Positions 5,947 to 14,358 of a stretch of DNA of 28,034 nucleotides are shown piece by piece (position 1 is the first letter of the stretch; every line of letters starts with the position of its first letter). The DNA lies in contig JAIITD010000005.1 of assembly GCA_022737715.1 (NCBI GenBank), positions 1 to 28,034 on the forward strand. Reading direction: 5' to 3'. The notes beneath the pieces were generated by a model. It saw only the letters and a list, made by a program, of their open reading frames with translations, ran no database searches and had not been told where the DNA came from. The translations under genes were made by a program, and so were the position numbers. Source of the stretch: Veillonella sp. Its GTDB lineage: Bacteria; Bacillota; Negativicutes; Veillonellales; Veillonellaceae.

Positions 5947-7155
5947 CTAATTTGGTTTTATAAGTTTACCCGTATCTGTCATCTGTGTAATACGCAATTT
6001 AATGTGTACAGGGCCAGATGAATATGTATCACCATCAGCATACGCCTCTACATATACCTTGCCATGTAACATACCAATACGACGTATCGCCGAAAATAAT
6101 TCATCTCCAGGTATTGTACCAATATCACCGGACAACGAATCTGGTATAACCCCTTTAGACTTAGCCTCTTCATTGACTTGTTTCAAGAAACGAAGCATAT
6201 TGACTTGAGCATTACTACCACCATCGATAACAGACGTAGCAATCACGTCACCTGATTTATAAATAAATTGTTGTGGGTACACGTGAATCGTTGCAACCGC
6301 TGGTTCGCCAGCAATGATATTACCTGCTGCAACCACTTGGATAACCATAGGCGTTTTGGATTCTTCAATTTTAGAAATGGCAACCTCTATATTTTGACGG
6401 TCTACATATACAACAGATTCACCATGATCTTCAACACCTAAGCGACGAAGAACGAGTTTATTTGTATCTTCCACAATACTATTAACTGCATCACGCGCTT
6501 CATTAGGGGATAAACCATTACGCACTACTGCCTGTGCTAATAATTGGTCTACTTGGAATAAAATCGTACCTTCTCGAAGATGGATAATCCCCGTTTTTAA
6601 CTCTTCTTGTGTTTTCTGCAAGTCCGCAATATGTTTTTCCATACTAGCCCGTGTAGCTTCCAAGGCAGCCAATTTTTTAGAGGCCTCATCATAGGAGGCT
6701 TGTAATGCAGATAATTCTGCCTCTGTAGCAACCTTCGCAGCCTCTGCATCAGCTAATTCTTGACGACTTTGTTCAACCTCTTTACGAATTGTTTCAATCT
6801 CAGCCATACGGTCCGCTAATTCTTTTTTATTAGCTTCCAATAAGGCTTGACCTCGTTCTAATTCAGCATTTTTAGCAGCTACCTCTGCTGTTAGCTGATT
6901 CATATCTGCCCGTAATTGATCCATCCCAAAGAGAGCAGTACGTACACTTTGCGATGTAAATGTGAGAACGCCAACCGTTGCGGCTGCAACGAGTAGACCT
7001 GTTACAATCGTTACAATGATCGATGTATGCTTAGGACGCAATCCAAAGAGGGACATTCTACGCTTACCGACCTTTGTTCCTAGTTTATCACCCATATAGG
7101 CAATAAGCCCGCCCATGATAGCGATAATAACGAGAATCTTTAATCCTACAAGCAT
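5947..7155 (-). CDS. DUF3084 membrane-anchored coiled-coil protein
   Basis: 402 residues; the ATG at 7153-7155 follows AAAGGAGGG. Two membrane segments (about 4-21 and 46-68) bracket the conserved loop GDKLGTKVGKRRMSLFGLRPKHTS, a hallmark of DUF3084. A long coiled coil follows (about 78-190, rich in A, E, K, L, Q), then a globular C-terminal domain. The family is known from cyanobacteria and Negativicutes but has no assigned function. It is the last gene of the LPS operon, directly after the LptF/G-like permease gene, so a role in the cell envelope (a scaffold or an LPS-transport partner) is a fair inference. Orientation and domain layout suggest the coiled coil projects into one compartment from the inner membrane; which one is uncertain. 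Confidence 0.85.
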   Translation of the reverse strand: MLVGLKILVIIAIMGGLIAYMGDKLGTKVGKRRMSLFGLRPKHTSIIVTIVTGLLVAAATVGVLTFTSQSVRTALFGMDQLRADMNQLTAEVAAKNAELERGQALLEANKKELADRMAEIETIRKEVEQSRQELADAEAAKVATEAELSALQASYDEASKKLAALEATRASMEKHIADLQKTQEELKTGIIHLREGTILFQVDQLLAQAVVRNGLSPNEARDAVNSIVEDTNKLVLRRLGVEDHGESVVYVDRQNIEVAISKIEESKTPMVIQVVAAGNIIAGEPAVATIHVYPQQFIYKSGDVIATSVIDGGSNAQVNMLRFLKQVNEEAKSKGVIPDSLSGDIGTIPGDELFSAIRRIGMLHGKVYVEAYADGDTYSSGPVHIKLRITQMTDTGKLIKPN

Positions 7156-7200
7156 GGCGTCCCTCCTTTCAAAATAAATTGTAATCCAACATACTATCTA

Positions 7201-8292
7201 TTAGCGCGAAACACGCCAATTTAAATATAATCCGGCAATGATACCTAATGTATCAGGAATCATGGCTGCCATCCACGTTGGTAATGCACCACCTTTACCA
7301 AGAGCTCCGGCAAAGGTCATGACACCATAGTAAATAAAGATAATTAAAATACTGATACCAAACCCGATAGACGAACTAGACCGTTGTTTTTGTAAGCCCA
7401 ATGGTGCGCCTACTAAAGCAAATACAAAGCTTGCCAACGGAATGGTAAAACGTTGATACATTTCCATCTCTAGTTTATTAGAATTTGTATATGCAGCTTT
7501 ATACGCCTTAATTTGGTGACGCAATTCTTTGATTGTCAATTCTTCAGGTTTACGTTGATCTTGTTGTACTTCATTTGGTGAAGATTTAATTGGCAATACT
7601 TGTTCTTTAAACTTCATTGTCCGCTCTACACCTTCACCGGCAGATACGTCATAGATTATACCGCTATGCATGACCCATACTTGACCATTCCATTCAGCAT
7701 TTTCCGCATTTTCTACTTGTTGCAGCTCACCCTTATCATTGAATTGTTGCACCGTAATCATACTTAGTTTTTTACTTTCACTATCATAGTGTTTAGCATA
7801 CATCAAGGTACTAAGATTATCACCATTCATAGATTTTAAAACGATATGATTTTGCGTTTGTGGCGTTGCATTCTTCATAATTTCTTCGCGCACAATGGTT
7901 TGATACATATTGTTTGTACGTGGTACGACAAATTCATTAAATGCTACGGCACCAATAGAAATAAGCAACGCTAAAATATATACAGGCATTGCTAGTCGCA
8001 AGAAACTAAGGCCACCAGCCCTCATAACTACGATTTCACTAGTACTACTTAGTCTGCTGAAAGCCATCAATGAACCAAGCAATACAGACATAGGGAATGT
8101 CAATAAAATAATGCTTGGCATAGCTAAAAAGAAAGCTTTCATAACAAGTAGTAACGGAGCACCATATTCTGTTATATATTGAGCAATGCGGAATAACGTA
8201 CCTGTACCAATGAAAATACTGGTAAATGCGAACACTCCAAATAGGAATGGACCTACAAAGGCTTTTAAAATATATTTATCTAATAAGCGCAT
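7201..8292 (-). CDS. LPS export permease, LptF/LptG (YjgP/YjgQ) family
   Basis: 363 residues; ATG at 8290-8292 after GGAGGG. Three N-terminal membrane helices (about 10-120), a periplasmic beta-rich domain (about 125-265) and three C-terminal helices (about 278-360), the standard layout. The N-terminal MRLLDKYILKAF and the segment RLSSTSEIVVMRAGG are typical of the family; the latter holds the coupling region for LptB. It should pair with the LptB ATPase to pull LPS from the inner membrane into LptC. The ribosome site overlaps the lptB stop codon. Enteric bacteria have two distinct proteins, LptF and LptG, but only one is encoded here, so I do not choose between the symbols. Confidence 0.92.
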   Translation of the reverse strand: MRLLDKYILKAFVGPFLFGVFAFTSIFIGTGTLFRIAQYITEYGAPLLLVMKAFFLAMPSIILLTFPMSVLLGSLMAFSRLSSTSEIVVMRAGGLSFLRLAMPVYILALLISIGAVAFNEFVVPRTNNMYQTIVREEIMKNATPQTQNHIVLKSMNGDNLSTLMYAKHYDSESKKLSMITVQQFNDKGELQQVENAENAEWNGQVWVMHSGIIYDVSAGEGVERTMKFKEQVLPIKSSPNEVQQDQRKPEELTIKELRHQIKAYKAAYTNSNKLEMEMYQRFTIPLASFVFALVGAPLGLQKQRSSSSIGFGISILIIFIYYGVMTFAGALGKGGALPTWMAAMIPDTLGIIAGLYLNWRVSR

Positions 8293-8300
8293 GGTCCCTC

Positions 8301-9020
8301 CTATAATTTAAAATTGTTACCTAAATAATGTTCACGAGCGATTGGGTTATTCGCAATTTCATCAGGCGTACCTTCCAATAAGATTTTACCTGTGCTTAGA
8401 ATATATGCCTTATCAACAATACCTAATGTTTCTCGTACATTATGATCTGTAATAAGAATACCGATTCCTCGATTTTTTACTTGTAAAATAATTTGTTGAA
8501 TATCGGCTACGGCAATTGGGTCTACACCGGCAAATGGTTCATCCAATAAAATGAAGTTCGGTTCTAATGCCAAACAACGAGCAATCTCTACACGACGTCG
8601 TTCACCACCAGATAATTGCATCCCCTTACGATCTCGAACATGACCAATATTAAATTCATCGATGAGAGAATTTACAATTTGATCGATTTCATCACGATTT
8701 TTATTTGTTGTTTCCAACATAGCACGAATATTTTCCTCAACAGTCATAGATCTAAAAATCGATGCCTCTTGGGGTAAATATCCAATGCCTTCCGCTGCCC
8801 GCTTATACATTGGTAACATCGTGATATCCTTACCATCAACTGTAATAATACCTGTCGTCGGTTTTTCAATGCCTACAATCATGTAGAACGATGTGGTCTT
8901 CCCAGCCCCATTAGGCCCCAATAGCCCCACGACTTGTCCTTTTTCAACATGAAGACTTACACCATCTACTACATTCCGACCATTAAATGTTTTGACTAGG
9001 TTCTTAGTTTCTATATACAT
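8301..9020 (-). CDS. lptB: LPS export ABC transporter ATPase LptB
   Basis: 239 residues, the usual LptB length. Walker A GPNGAGKTT (35-43), Q-loop YLPQEAS (81-87), ABC signature LSGGERRRVEIARC (136-149), Walker B FILLDEPFAGVDP (156-168) and the H-loop Asp-His pair in ITDHNVRE. The signature with GERRR and the EPFAGVDP segment are typical of LptB rather than of other ABC ATPases. It powers extraction of LPS by the LptF/G permease, encoded immediately downstream. The ATG follows AAGGA, and the gap to lptA is 13 nt. Confidence 0.96.
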   Translation of the reverse strand: MYIETKNLVKTFNGRNVVDGVSLHVEKGQVVGLLGPNGAGKTTSFYMIVGIEKPTTGIITVDGKDITMLPMYKRAAEGIGYLPQEASIFRSMTVEENIRAMLETTNKNRDEIDQIVNSLIDEFNIGHVRDRKGMQLSGGERRRVEIARCLALEPNFILLDEPFAGVDPIAVADIQQIILQVKNRGIGILITDHNVRETLGIVDKAYILSTGKILLEGTPDEIANNPIAREHYLGNNFKL

Positions 9021-9033
9021 ACAATAATCCTTA

Positions 9034-9753
9034 CTAGTTCGGTGTGATAACTAATGTACTACGTCCGCCTAATGTTTCCGCAGAGTTATCCTTCAAGTAC
9101 AATTTTAACTCAGGAGCATTCAACACGTTACCATTTTGTACAGCATGGGCTGAACCAGTAAGCAATACAACCCCATCATTTTGATTAGGCGTTTGTGTAT
9201 ACGTAGCACGATCTGCTGAACCAGATACATTTTTATCTGGATTATTAAATGTCACTCCACCTTGTGCAACGGCGCGAATTTCTTTCAACCAACCTTCTAC
9301 TTGGTTACCTGTCAATGTAGTGCCTTCTGCAATTAATTTAGCATTCCCCACTACCTTACCATATTCAGTATCAGAGTTGTACTCAACAGAGTCACCAAAG
9401 ATTTGGCGATCATCCCGTTGCAAATGAACATCCCCTTCTGCAGTGAACTGGTTATCATTTACACTATGTACAGATTGTGCGGACATGGACATATTATCAC
9501 CAATCATGGAAACACCACCTTCTAGGGATGCTTCACGAGTTTTAGTATTGTACCATCCATTCGCACCAGTCATCGTTTTATCTTGTTGTGTAATTACTAC
9601 ATTACCAGATGCCTCTGCACGACCTGTATTACCATCATAGGATAATGTATCCGCACTAATAGTCAACGGACCTTCATTGGCAGCCCAAGCGGTAACAGAT
9701 AGCATCATCATTGCTGAGATTACAGCTAATCCCATATATTTTTTCTTATTCAT
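9034..9753 (-). CDS. lptA: LptA/OstA-family periplasmic LPS bridge protein
   Basis: 239 residues with a signal peptide (cleavage AWA-AN near residue 24). The mature part is a series of beta-jellyroll repeats of OstA type: ISADTLSYDGNTGRAEASGNVVITQQDKTMTG near the N-terminus, then repeated motifs such as GVSMIGDNMSMSAQSV, GDVHLQRDDRQIFGDSVEYN and GNAKLIAEGTTLTGNQVEG. In other diderms LptA links LptC to the outer-membrane LptDE complex. It is longer than E. coli LptA (185 residues), suggesting extra strands or a longer bridge piece. It lies between lptC (15-nt gap) and lptB. Confidence 0.92.
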   Translation of the reverse strand: MNKKKYMGLAVISAMMMLSVTAWAANEGPLTISADTLSYDGNTGRAEASGNVVITQQDKTMTGANGWYNTKTREASLEGGVSMIGDNMSMSAQSVHSVNDNQFTAEGDVHLQRDDRQIFGDSVEYNSDTEYGKVVGNAKLIAEGTTLTGNQVEGWLKEIRAVAQGGVTFNNPDKNVSGSADRATYTQTPNQNDGVVLLTGSAHAVQNGNVLNAPELKLYLKDNSAETLGGRSTLVITPN

Positions 9754-9768
9754 CGCAATTCCTCAACT

Positions 9769-10305
9769 TTACTTTTTCGTCAATTTAGCATGACCAATCG
9801 CTTTGATTTGTTTCAACGACATATTACCTTCTAACTTATCACCAGTTAAGGTAATATCTTTTGAATCATAAGTGAAAGCCGTTTTTGATGTTAGCATTTT
9901 AGTTTTGTTATCAAAATGTAAGGCATCGGTCTTAAAATTAGCCCCTTCCGTATTGGTAGCTGTTACACCACCATCAATATCAAGGGAACTATGATCGCCA
10001 GACAATACAGCATGAGGTGCTGTAATCGTAGTTGTCACATCATCTTGATAGAAAAGGCCCTTCAAATTAGTGAGTACAATCGATTTTGAACGTGGGTCAT
10101 ACTCAATTTTCTCTGCTGATAGGGCCCATACCAACTTACCATCCTTCTCCTCTTGTAATTCAGCACCTTGGAAATTCACCAATTGACCAGTGCCGGTCCC
10201 TTTAGAGGAAGAGTCTCCAGAGTCATGCAAAATAAATGCGATTAGACCAACTAGAGCAATGACGACAGCCACGACAATAGCGATTAATTTTTTATTGTTT
10301 TTCAT
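9769..10305 (-). CDS. lptC: LptC-type LPS transport protein
   Basis: 178 residues. One N-terminal membrane anchor (about 6-26) with short basic cytoplasmic end, a Gly/Ser linker, then a single OstA-like beta domain (about 40-176) with features such as LVWALSAEKIEYDPRSKSIVLTNL and LTGDKLEGNMSLKQIKAIGHAKL. LptC takes LPS from the LptBF/G complex and passes it to LptA. ATG at 10303-10305 with GGGAGAG in front; the start lies within the end of the acyltransferase gene (14-nt overlap), consistent with translational coupling. Confidence 0.92.
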   Translation of the reverse strand: MKNNKKLIAIVVAVVIALVGLIAFILHDSGDSSSKGTGTGQLVNFQGAELQEEKDGKLVWALSAEKIEYDPRSKSIVLTNLKGLFYQDDVTTTITAPHAVLSGDHSSLDIDGGVTATNTEGANFKTDALHFDNKTKMLTSKTAFTYDSKDITLTGDKLEGNMSLKQIKAIGHAKLTKK

Positions 10306-11224
10306 GTGCTCTCTCCCGAATCTCTAGTTTCTTATCATAATCAACGATTTCACTCATCTTAGTCATCCAACGATGTTGGAACCAAATCCACTCATCCGGA
10401 TGCTCGCGAATAAAGTCTTCTGTTACACGTACACATTCTTCTGTCAACGTATACATATCTACATCATCATCGCCACTATTATTGTAATGTAATGGTGGCA
10501 AAATATGAACAATATGTCCGCCTTCTGGCTTTCTAGATGCAAAAATCGGTACTACGGGAGATCCGAATTTTTTAGCAAATGTAGCCGGCCCTACAACGGC
10601 AGAAGAAGGCTGCCCTAAAAACGGAACCGGTAGGCCATGAATATATCCATCTTGATCGGCCAAGAAGCCCAATAATTTCTTCTTTTTCAATGCTTTCGCA
10701 GCAGAAACTATTTCATTACCACCACTGGCAAACACATCAAGGCCTACCATTTCACGATACTCATTCATAAAACGTGTAAATTGTGCATTAGGTTGTTTCT
10801 TAACAATTGTCGTAGATGGATACCCATGTGCGGCTAAAGCAGCACCCATCCATTCCCAGTTTCCTACATGCCCCGTAAGAACAATGACGCCTTTATCTTC
10901 TTTAATAGCATTATCCAAATGTTCTACACCGCGCATTTCGATATGCTCATTAATAAATTTCTTAGTCAAATTCGGCATATACAGAATTTCCATAACACTA
11001 CGGCCTAGGTTTTTGAATAGTTTTTCAATTAAAGCCTCTGCCTGTTCGTCATTCATATTCATGCCAATTTTTATATTTTTAATGCCTCTTAGCTTTTGCT
11101 TTTTTGCAATAACTCCATACAGGGGTCCTAAGCTAGCACCTATGAGCAAAATGAGCTTATACGGCAGTCGACATACAAGCCAACTAATCCCCTTAACGAC
11201 ATGGTATTGCCATTCATTCTTCAT
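10292..11224 (-). CDS. Lipid A late acyltransferase, LpxL/HtrB family (first copy)
   Basis: 310 residues from the ATG at 11222-11224; AGGAGG sits 8 nt upstream, while a GTG at 11231-11233 would touch the ribosome site. Membrane-bound N-terminus, then the acyltransferase motif HVGNWE (His119, Glu124, the HX4E charge-relay of LPLAT enzymes). LpxL-type enzymes add secondary acyl chains to Kdo2-lipid IVA at the inner membrane. The neighbours kdsC and lptC place it between Kdo synthesis and LPS export. A second member is at 23033-23935; which chain each adds cannot be told. Confidence 0.93.
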   Translation of the reverse strand: MKNEWQYHVVKGISWLVCRLPYKLILLIGASLGPLYGVIAKKQKLRGIKNIKIGMNMNDEQAEALIEKLFKNLGRSVMEILYMPNLTKKFINEHIEMRGVEHLDNAIKEDKGVIVLTGHVGNWEWMGAALAAHGYPSTTIVKKQPNAQFTRFMNEYREMVGLDVFASGGNEIVSAAKALKKKKLLGFLADQDGYIHGLPVPFLGQPSSAVVGPATFAKKFGSPVVPIFASRKPEGGHIVHILPPLHYNNSGDDDVDMYTLTEECVRVTEDFIREHPDEWIWFQHRWMTKMSEIVDYDKKLEIRERAHEKQ

Positions 11225-11238
11225 TCTGCTCACCTCCT

Positions 11239-11760
11239 TTATTGACCATGGTTATGAGCCTCCATAGCATAGTCTTTTACGACTGAATCCCACATGTTAT
11301 GAGCTTTTAAAATATATTCAACAGCATCTCGCACGGCACCAGATCCACCATTGTGATTTGATACAAATTGAGCTAATTCCTTAACCTCAGCCGCCGCATC
11401 TTGAGGAGCCATCGGCAAACCTACAAGAGATAAGGCCCCTAGGTCATTTAAATCATCACCCATATAAGCTATATGCTCTAACTCAATATTGTGACTAGCA
11501 CAAAGAGAACGCAAAGCCTCTGTTTTATTAGCATGCCCCATCAATAAAGCATCAAATTTTAACTCCTTAGCACGCCGTTCCACCATAGGCGATGTACGAG
11601 CCGTTATAATGCCCAAAGAAATTCCTGCTTTATGAGCGGCAGCTAGACCTAATCCGTCTCTTGCAGAGAAAGCCTTTATTTCTTCACCACTCGATGTATA
11701 GATTAATTTTCCATCTGTTAATACACCATCAACATCGAGGATTATCCACTTAATATTCAT
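11239..11760 (-). CDS. kdsC: 3-deoxy-D-manno-octulosonate 8-phosphate phosphatase
   Basis: 173 residues, HAD superfamily. Motif I DVDGVLTDG with Asp9 (nucleophile) and Asp11, catalytic Lys79 in the segment NKTEAL, and motif III GDDLND (101-106). The short cap-less form, about 170 residues, is typical of KdsC. It removes the phosphate from Kdo-8-phosphate to give Kdo. The start overlaps the kdsD stop by one base (TAATG) and its stop overlaps the acyltransferase ribosome site. Confidence 0.95.
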   Translation of the reverse strand: MNIKWIILDVDGVLTDGKLIYTSSGEEIKAFSARDGLGLAAAHKAGISLGIITARTSPMVERRAKELKFDALLMGHANKTEALRSLCASHNIELEHIAYMGDDLNDLGALSLVGLPMAPQDAAAEVKELAQFVSNHNGGSGAVRDAVEYILKAHNMWDSVVKDYAMEAHNHGQ

Positions 11761-12731
11761 TACACGATGCCTCGACGAAGTAAGTCTGTAATGTGAACAA
11801 TACCCATTGCATGGCCTTCTTCATCTACTACAGGTAGTACTGTAATAGGGCGAGGTTGATTCTTTTCCATCACATGGAGTGCCTCAGCAGCCAATTTATC
11901 CTTTGTGATAGTACGAGGCATATTCGTCATCATATCTTCAACTGGCCACTCTAAGAAATTGCTACCAGAATCAAGGCCACGACGCACATCACCATCAGTT
12001 ACAAGACCAATTAGGTGACCATCTTCATCGATAACGCTAGTGGCACCAAGACCTTTTTCCGTCATTACAAACAATGCATCTCGAACAGTTGCCCCTTTGT
12101 GTACAACTGGATTATCTTCACCGCCATGCATGATATTTTCAACAGTCAACAATAAACGTCTGCCAAGTGAACCACCTGGATGGAAAACAGCGAAGTTTTC
12201 CGGCGTAAAATGATGACGTTCTAATAAACATACAGCCAAAGCATCACCCAAGGCCAATGCTACTGTTGTACTTGTAGTGGGTGCCAATCCTAACGGACAT
12301 GCTTCACGTTCAACTTGCGCCAATAGTACAACATCGGAATTTTTAGCCAATGTAGATTCAGGTTTCCCTACAACGCAAATCAATTTAGCACCTATGCGGC
12401 GCAATGAAGGCAAAATACTAATGATTTCACCTGTTTCCCCACTATTAGAAAAGGCAAGTACCACATCATCTTCAGTAATCATACCTAGATCGCCATGAAC
12501 ACCTTCCCCTGGGTGCATAAATAATGCTGGTGTACCTGTACTCGCCAATGTAGCAGCAATCTTGCGACCAATATGTCCAGATTTACCCATACCCGTACAT
12601 ACAACACGACCTTTGCATGCAAGAATCATGTTAACAGCATTTACAAAACTTTGATCTAATGTCGTTATTAACTGTTCTATCGCTTGTGCTTCCTCATGAA
12701 GCACTTGAGCAGCCTGTTCTAAAATATCCAA
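11760..12731 (-). CDS. kdsD: D-arabinose 5-phosphate isomerase (KdsD/KpsF)
   Basis: 323 residues. SIS domain (about 38-175) with GMGKSGHIGRKIAATLASTGT and FMHPGEGVHGDLGMI, followed by two CBS domains (about 200-260 and 265-323). It turns ribulose-5-phosphate into arabinose-5-phosphate, the first step to Kdo. The start codon is TTG (12729-12731); AAGGGG lies 8 nt upstream and overlaps the kdsA stop, and the next in-frame ATG would delete 33 residues before the SIS domain, so TTG is the best call. Lies between kdsA and kdsC, so the Kdo route is complete in this operon. Confidence 0.95.
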   Translation of the reverse strand: MDILEQAAQVLHEEAQAIEQLITTLDQSFVNAVNMILACKGRVVCTGMGKSGHIGRKIAATLASTGTPALFMHPGEGVHGDLGMITEDDVVLAFSNSGETGEIISILPSLRRIGAKLICVVGKPESTLAKNSDVVLLAQVEREACPLGLAPTTSTTVALALGDALAVCLLERHHFTPENFAVFHPGGSLGRRLLLTVENIMHGGEDNPVVHKGATVRDALFVMTEKGLGATSVIDEDGHLIGLVTDGDVRRGLDSGSNFLEWPVEDMMTNMPRTITKDKLAAEALHVMEKNQPRPITVLPVVDEEGHAMGIVHITDLLRRGIV

Positions 12732-12743
12732 TACTATCGCCCC

Positions 12744-13562
12744 TTATCGTTTTACGATTTTATCAATAGCTACTAAGTCTTTTAATAAATCTTCAAATTG
12801 ATTTAAATACACCATGTTTGGACCATCGGAAAGCGCTTCTTCAGGATTATCATGTACTTCAAAGAATAAACCATCTACACCACTAGCAACAGCGGCACGT
12901 GCTAAATTTGGTACGAATTCTCGATTTCCACTAGATTTTGTACCAGCCCCACCTGGTAATTGTACGCTATGTGTAGCGTCAAAAATCACTGGATAATCAA
13001 AGGAACGCATAATAGGGAATGATCTCATATCTACAACGAGGTTATTATAGCCAAAGCTAAAACCACGTTCTGTAAGCATAAGATTTTCATTGCCCGATTC
13101 TTTCATTTTATTAAGAACATTCTCCATATCTTTTGGAGCCATGAATTGACCTTTTTTTACATTTACGCATTTGCCTGTTTTAGCAGCGCCGTAAACTAAG
13201 TCTGTTTGACGACATAAGAATGCAGGAATTTGAAGAATATCCAACACTTCTGCAGCAGGTTCAATTTGTTCAATAGAATGAATGTCGCTAACAACTGGCA
13301 CATTCAATTCTTTTTTGATAGATGCTAAAATCTTTAGACCTTCTTCTAGGCCTGGACCACGGAAAGAATTAAAGCTAGACCGATTAGCTTTATCAAAGGA
13401 AGCTTTAAATACATAAGGAATGCCAAGGCGTTCACAAATTGCTTTAGCCTCTTTACCAATTGCCAATGTACGGTCGTAATCTTCGATTACGCATGGACCT
13501 GCTAATACAAATAGCCCTTTGCCGCCACCAATTGTCATATTACCAACATTTACTGTTTTCAT
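12744..13562 (-). CDS. kdsA: 3-deoxy-8-phosphooctulonate synthase (Kdo-8-phosphate synthase)
   Basis: 272 residues, TIM-barrel of the DAHP/KDO8P synthase family. It joins arabinose-5-phosphate and phosphoenolpyruvate. Motifs: FVLAGPCVIE (18-27), KASFDKANRSS, GLMLTERG-like segment, DATHSVQLPGG and FFEVHDNPEEALSDGPN. Cys24 at the position of the metal-ligand Cys in class II enzymes, with His198, Glu235 and Asp246, points to the metal-dependent class, unlike E. coli KdsA, which has Asn there. The start ATG directly follows the kdsB stop (TAAATG) and has GAGGAG upstream. Confidence 0.95.
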   Translation of the reverse strand: MKTVNVGNMTIGGGKGLFVLAGPCVIEDYDRTLAIGKEAKAICERLGIPYVFKASFDKANRSSFNSFRGPGLEEGLKILASIKKELNVPVVSDIHSIEQIEPAAEVLDILQIPAFLCRQTDLVYGAAKTGKCVNVKKGQFMAPKDMENVLNKMKESGNENLMLTERGFSFGYNNLVVDMRSFPIMRSFDYPVIFDATHSVQLPGGAGTKSSGNREFVPNLARAAVASGVDGLFFEVHDNPEEALSDGPNMVYLNQFEDLLKDLVAIDKIVKR

Positions 13563-14294
13563 TTATTTCTCCTCTTGCTCGAATATTGCATTTACACGAG
13601 CTAAGTCTTCTGGTGTATCAACACCAACAAATCGTTTATCTGTAGTAATGACGCGAATGGAAAATCCATTTTCCAACGCTCTCAATTGTTCTAACGACTC
13701 TGTTTGCTCTGCTGCAGTAGGCTTCATTTTTGCATAGTCTAATAAAAATTGACGACGATATGCATAAATACCAATATGCTTTAAAGGAGCATTAACAAAA
13801 TCATGACGTGGATATGGAATTAAAGAGCGAGAAAAATACATCGCATCATTTCGTTTATTAAGTATAACCTTCACCGCAGAAGGGTCATCATACTCATCTT
13901 CTAATAAAGGGGTTGCTACTGTAGCCATTTGTAGATGTTCATCATCTTCAAAAAGCGCTCCTAACTGATCGATTAAATGCGCATCAATCATAGGTTCATC
14001 ACCTTGTACATTGATGATAACATCTAGGTCATTATATTGTTGTGCTACTTCAGCTAATCGGTCAGTTCCAGTCGGATGATTGGCATCAGTCATAACAACG
14101 GTACCACCAAAAGATTTAACTACATCGTATACACGTTGATCATCAGTAGCCACGATAAACACCTGTGGTTTCTTCGCCTCTGTCACACGTTCATAAACAC
14201 GTTGGATCATAGGTTTACCAGCGATATCTGCCAATGGTTTCCCTGGCAATCTCGTGGAACCAAAACGAGCTGGAATCACACAACCAATATTCAC
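13563..14294 (-). CDS. kdsB: CMP-Kdo synthetase (3-deoxy-manno-octulosonate cytidylyltransferase)
   Basis: 243 residues, usual length. The N-terminal nucleotide-binding motif VIPARFGSTRLPGKPL, then MIQRVYERV, the metal-binding segment INVQGDEPMID and a C-terminal GVDTPEDLARV. It activates Kdo with CTP for WaaA. The start is GTG (14292-14294) with GGGG seven nt upstream; no ATG gives a better fit. A 44-nt gap separates it from lpxK and carries a possible internal promoter, making this the loosest join in the operon. Confidence 0.95.
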   Translation of the reverse strand: MNIGCVIPARFGSTRLPGKPLADIAGKPMIQRVYERVTEAKKPQVFIVATDDQRVYDVVKSFGGTVVMTDANHPTGTDRLAEVAQQYNDLDVIINVQGDEPMIDAHLIDQLGALFEDDEHLQMATVATPLLEDEYDDPSAVKVILNKRNDAMYFSRSLIPYPRHDFVNAPLKHIGIYAYRRQFLLDYAKMKPTAAEQTESLEQLRALENGFSIRVITTDKRFVGVDTPEDLARVNAIFEQEEK

Positions 14295-14330
14295 AATAAA
14301 ACCCCATTTCTTTTATTTGCGTATCTTATT

Positions 14331-14358
14331 ATTATACACTAAATCTCTAAATTTTCTA
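14331..14358 (-). promoter_or_regulatory. Possible internal promoter in front of kdsB
   Basis: Minus strand TAGAAA (14353-14358), 16-nt spacer, perfect TATAAT (14331-14336), overlapping the end of lpxK. Start near 14324, leader about 30 nt. It would let the Kdo genes and the Lpt genes be transcribed apart from lpxI-lpxK. Confidence 0.4.

Noticed and set aside
10292..11233. Upstream GTG or TTG starts for several genes (for example 11233, 15460, 26522, 18531)
   Set aside because: They overlap or touch the ribosome site; the ATG a few codons downstream has normal spacing.
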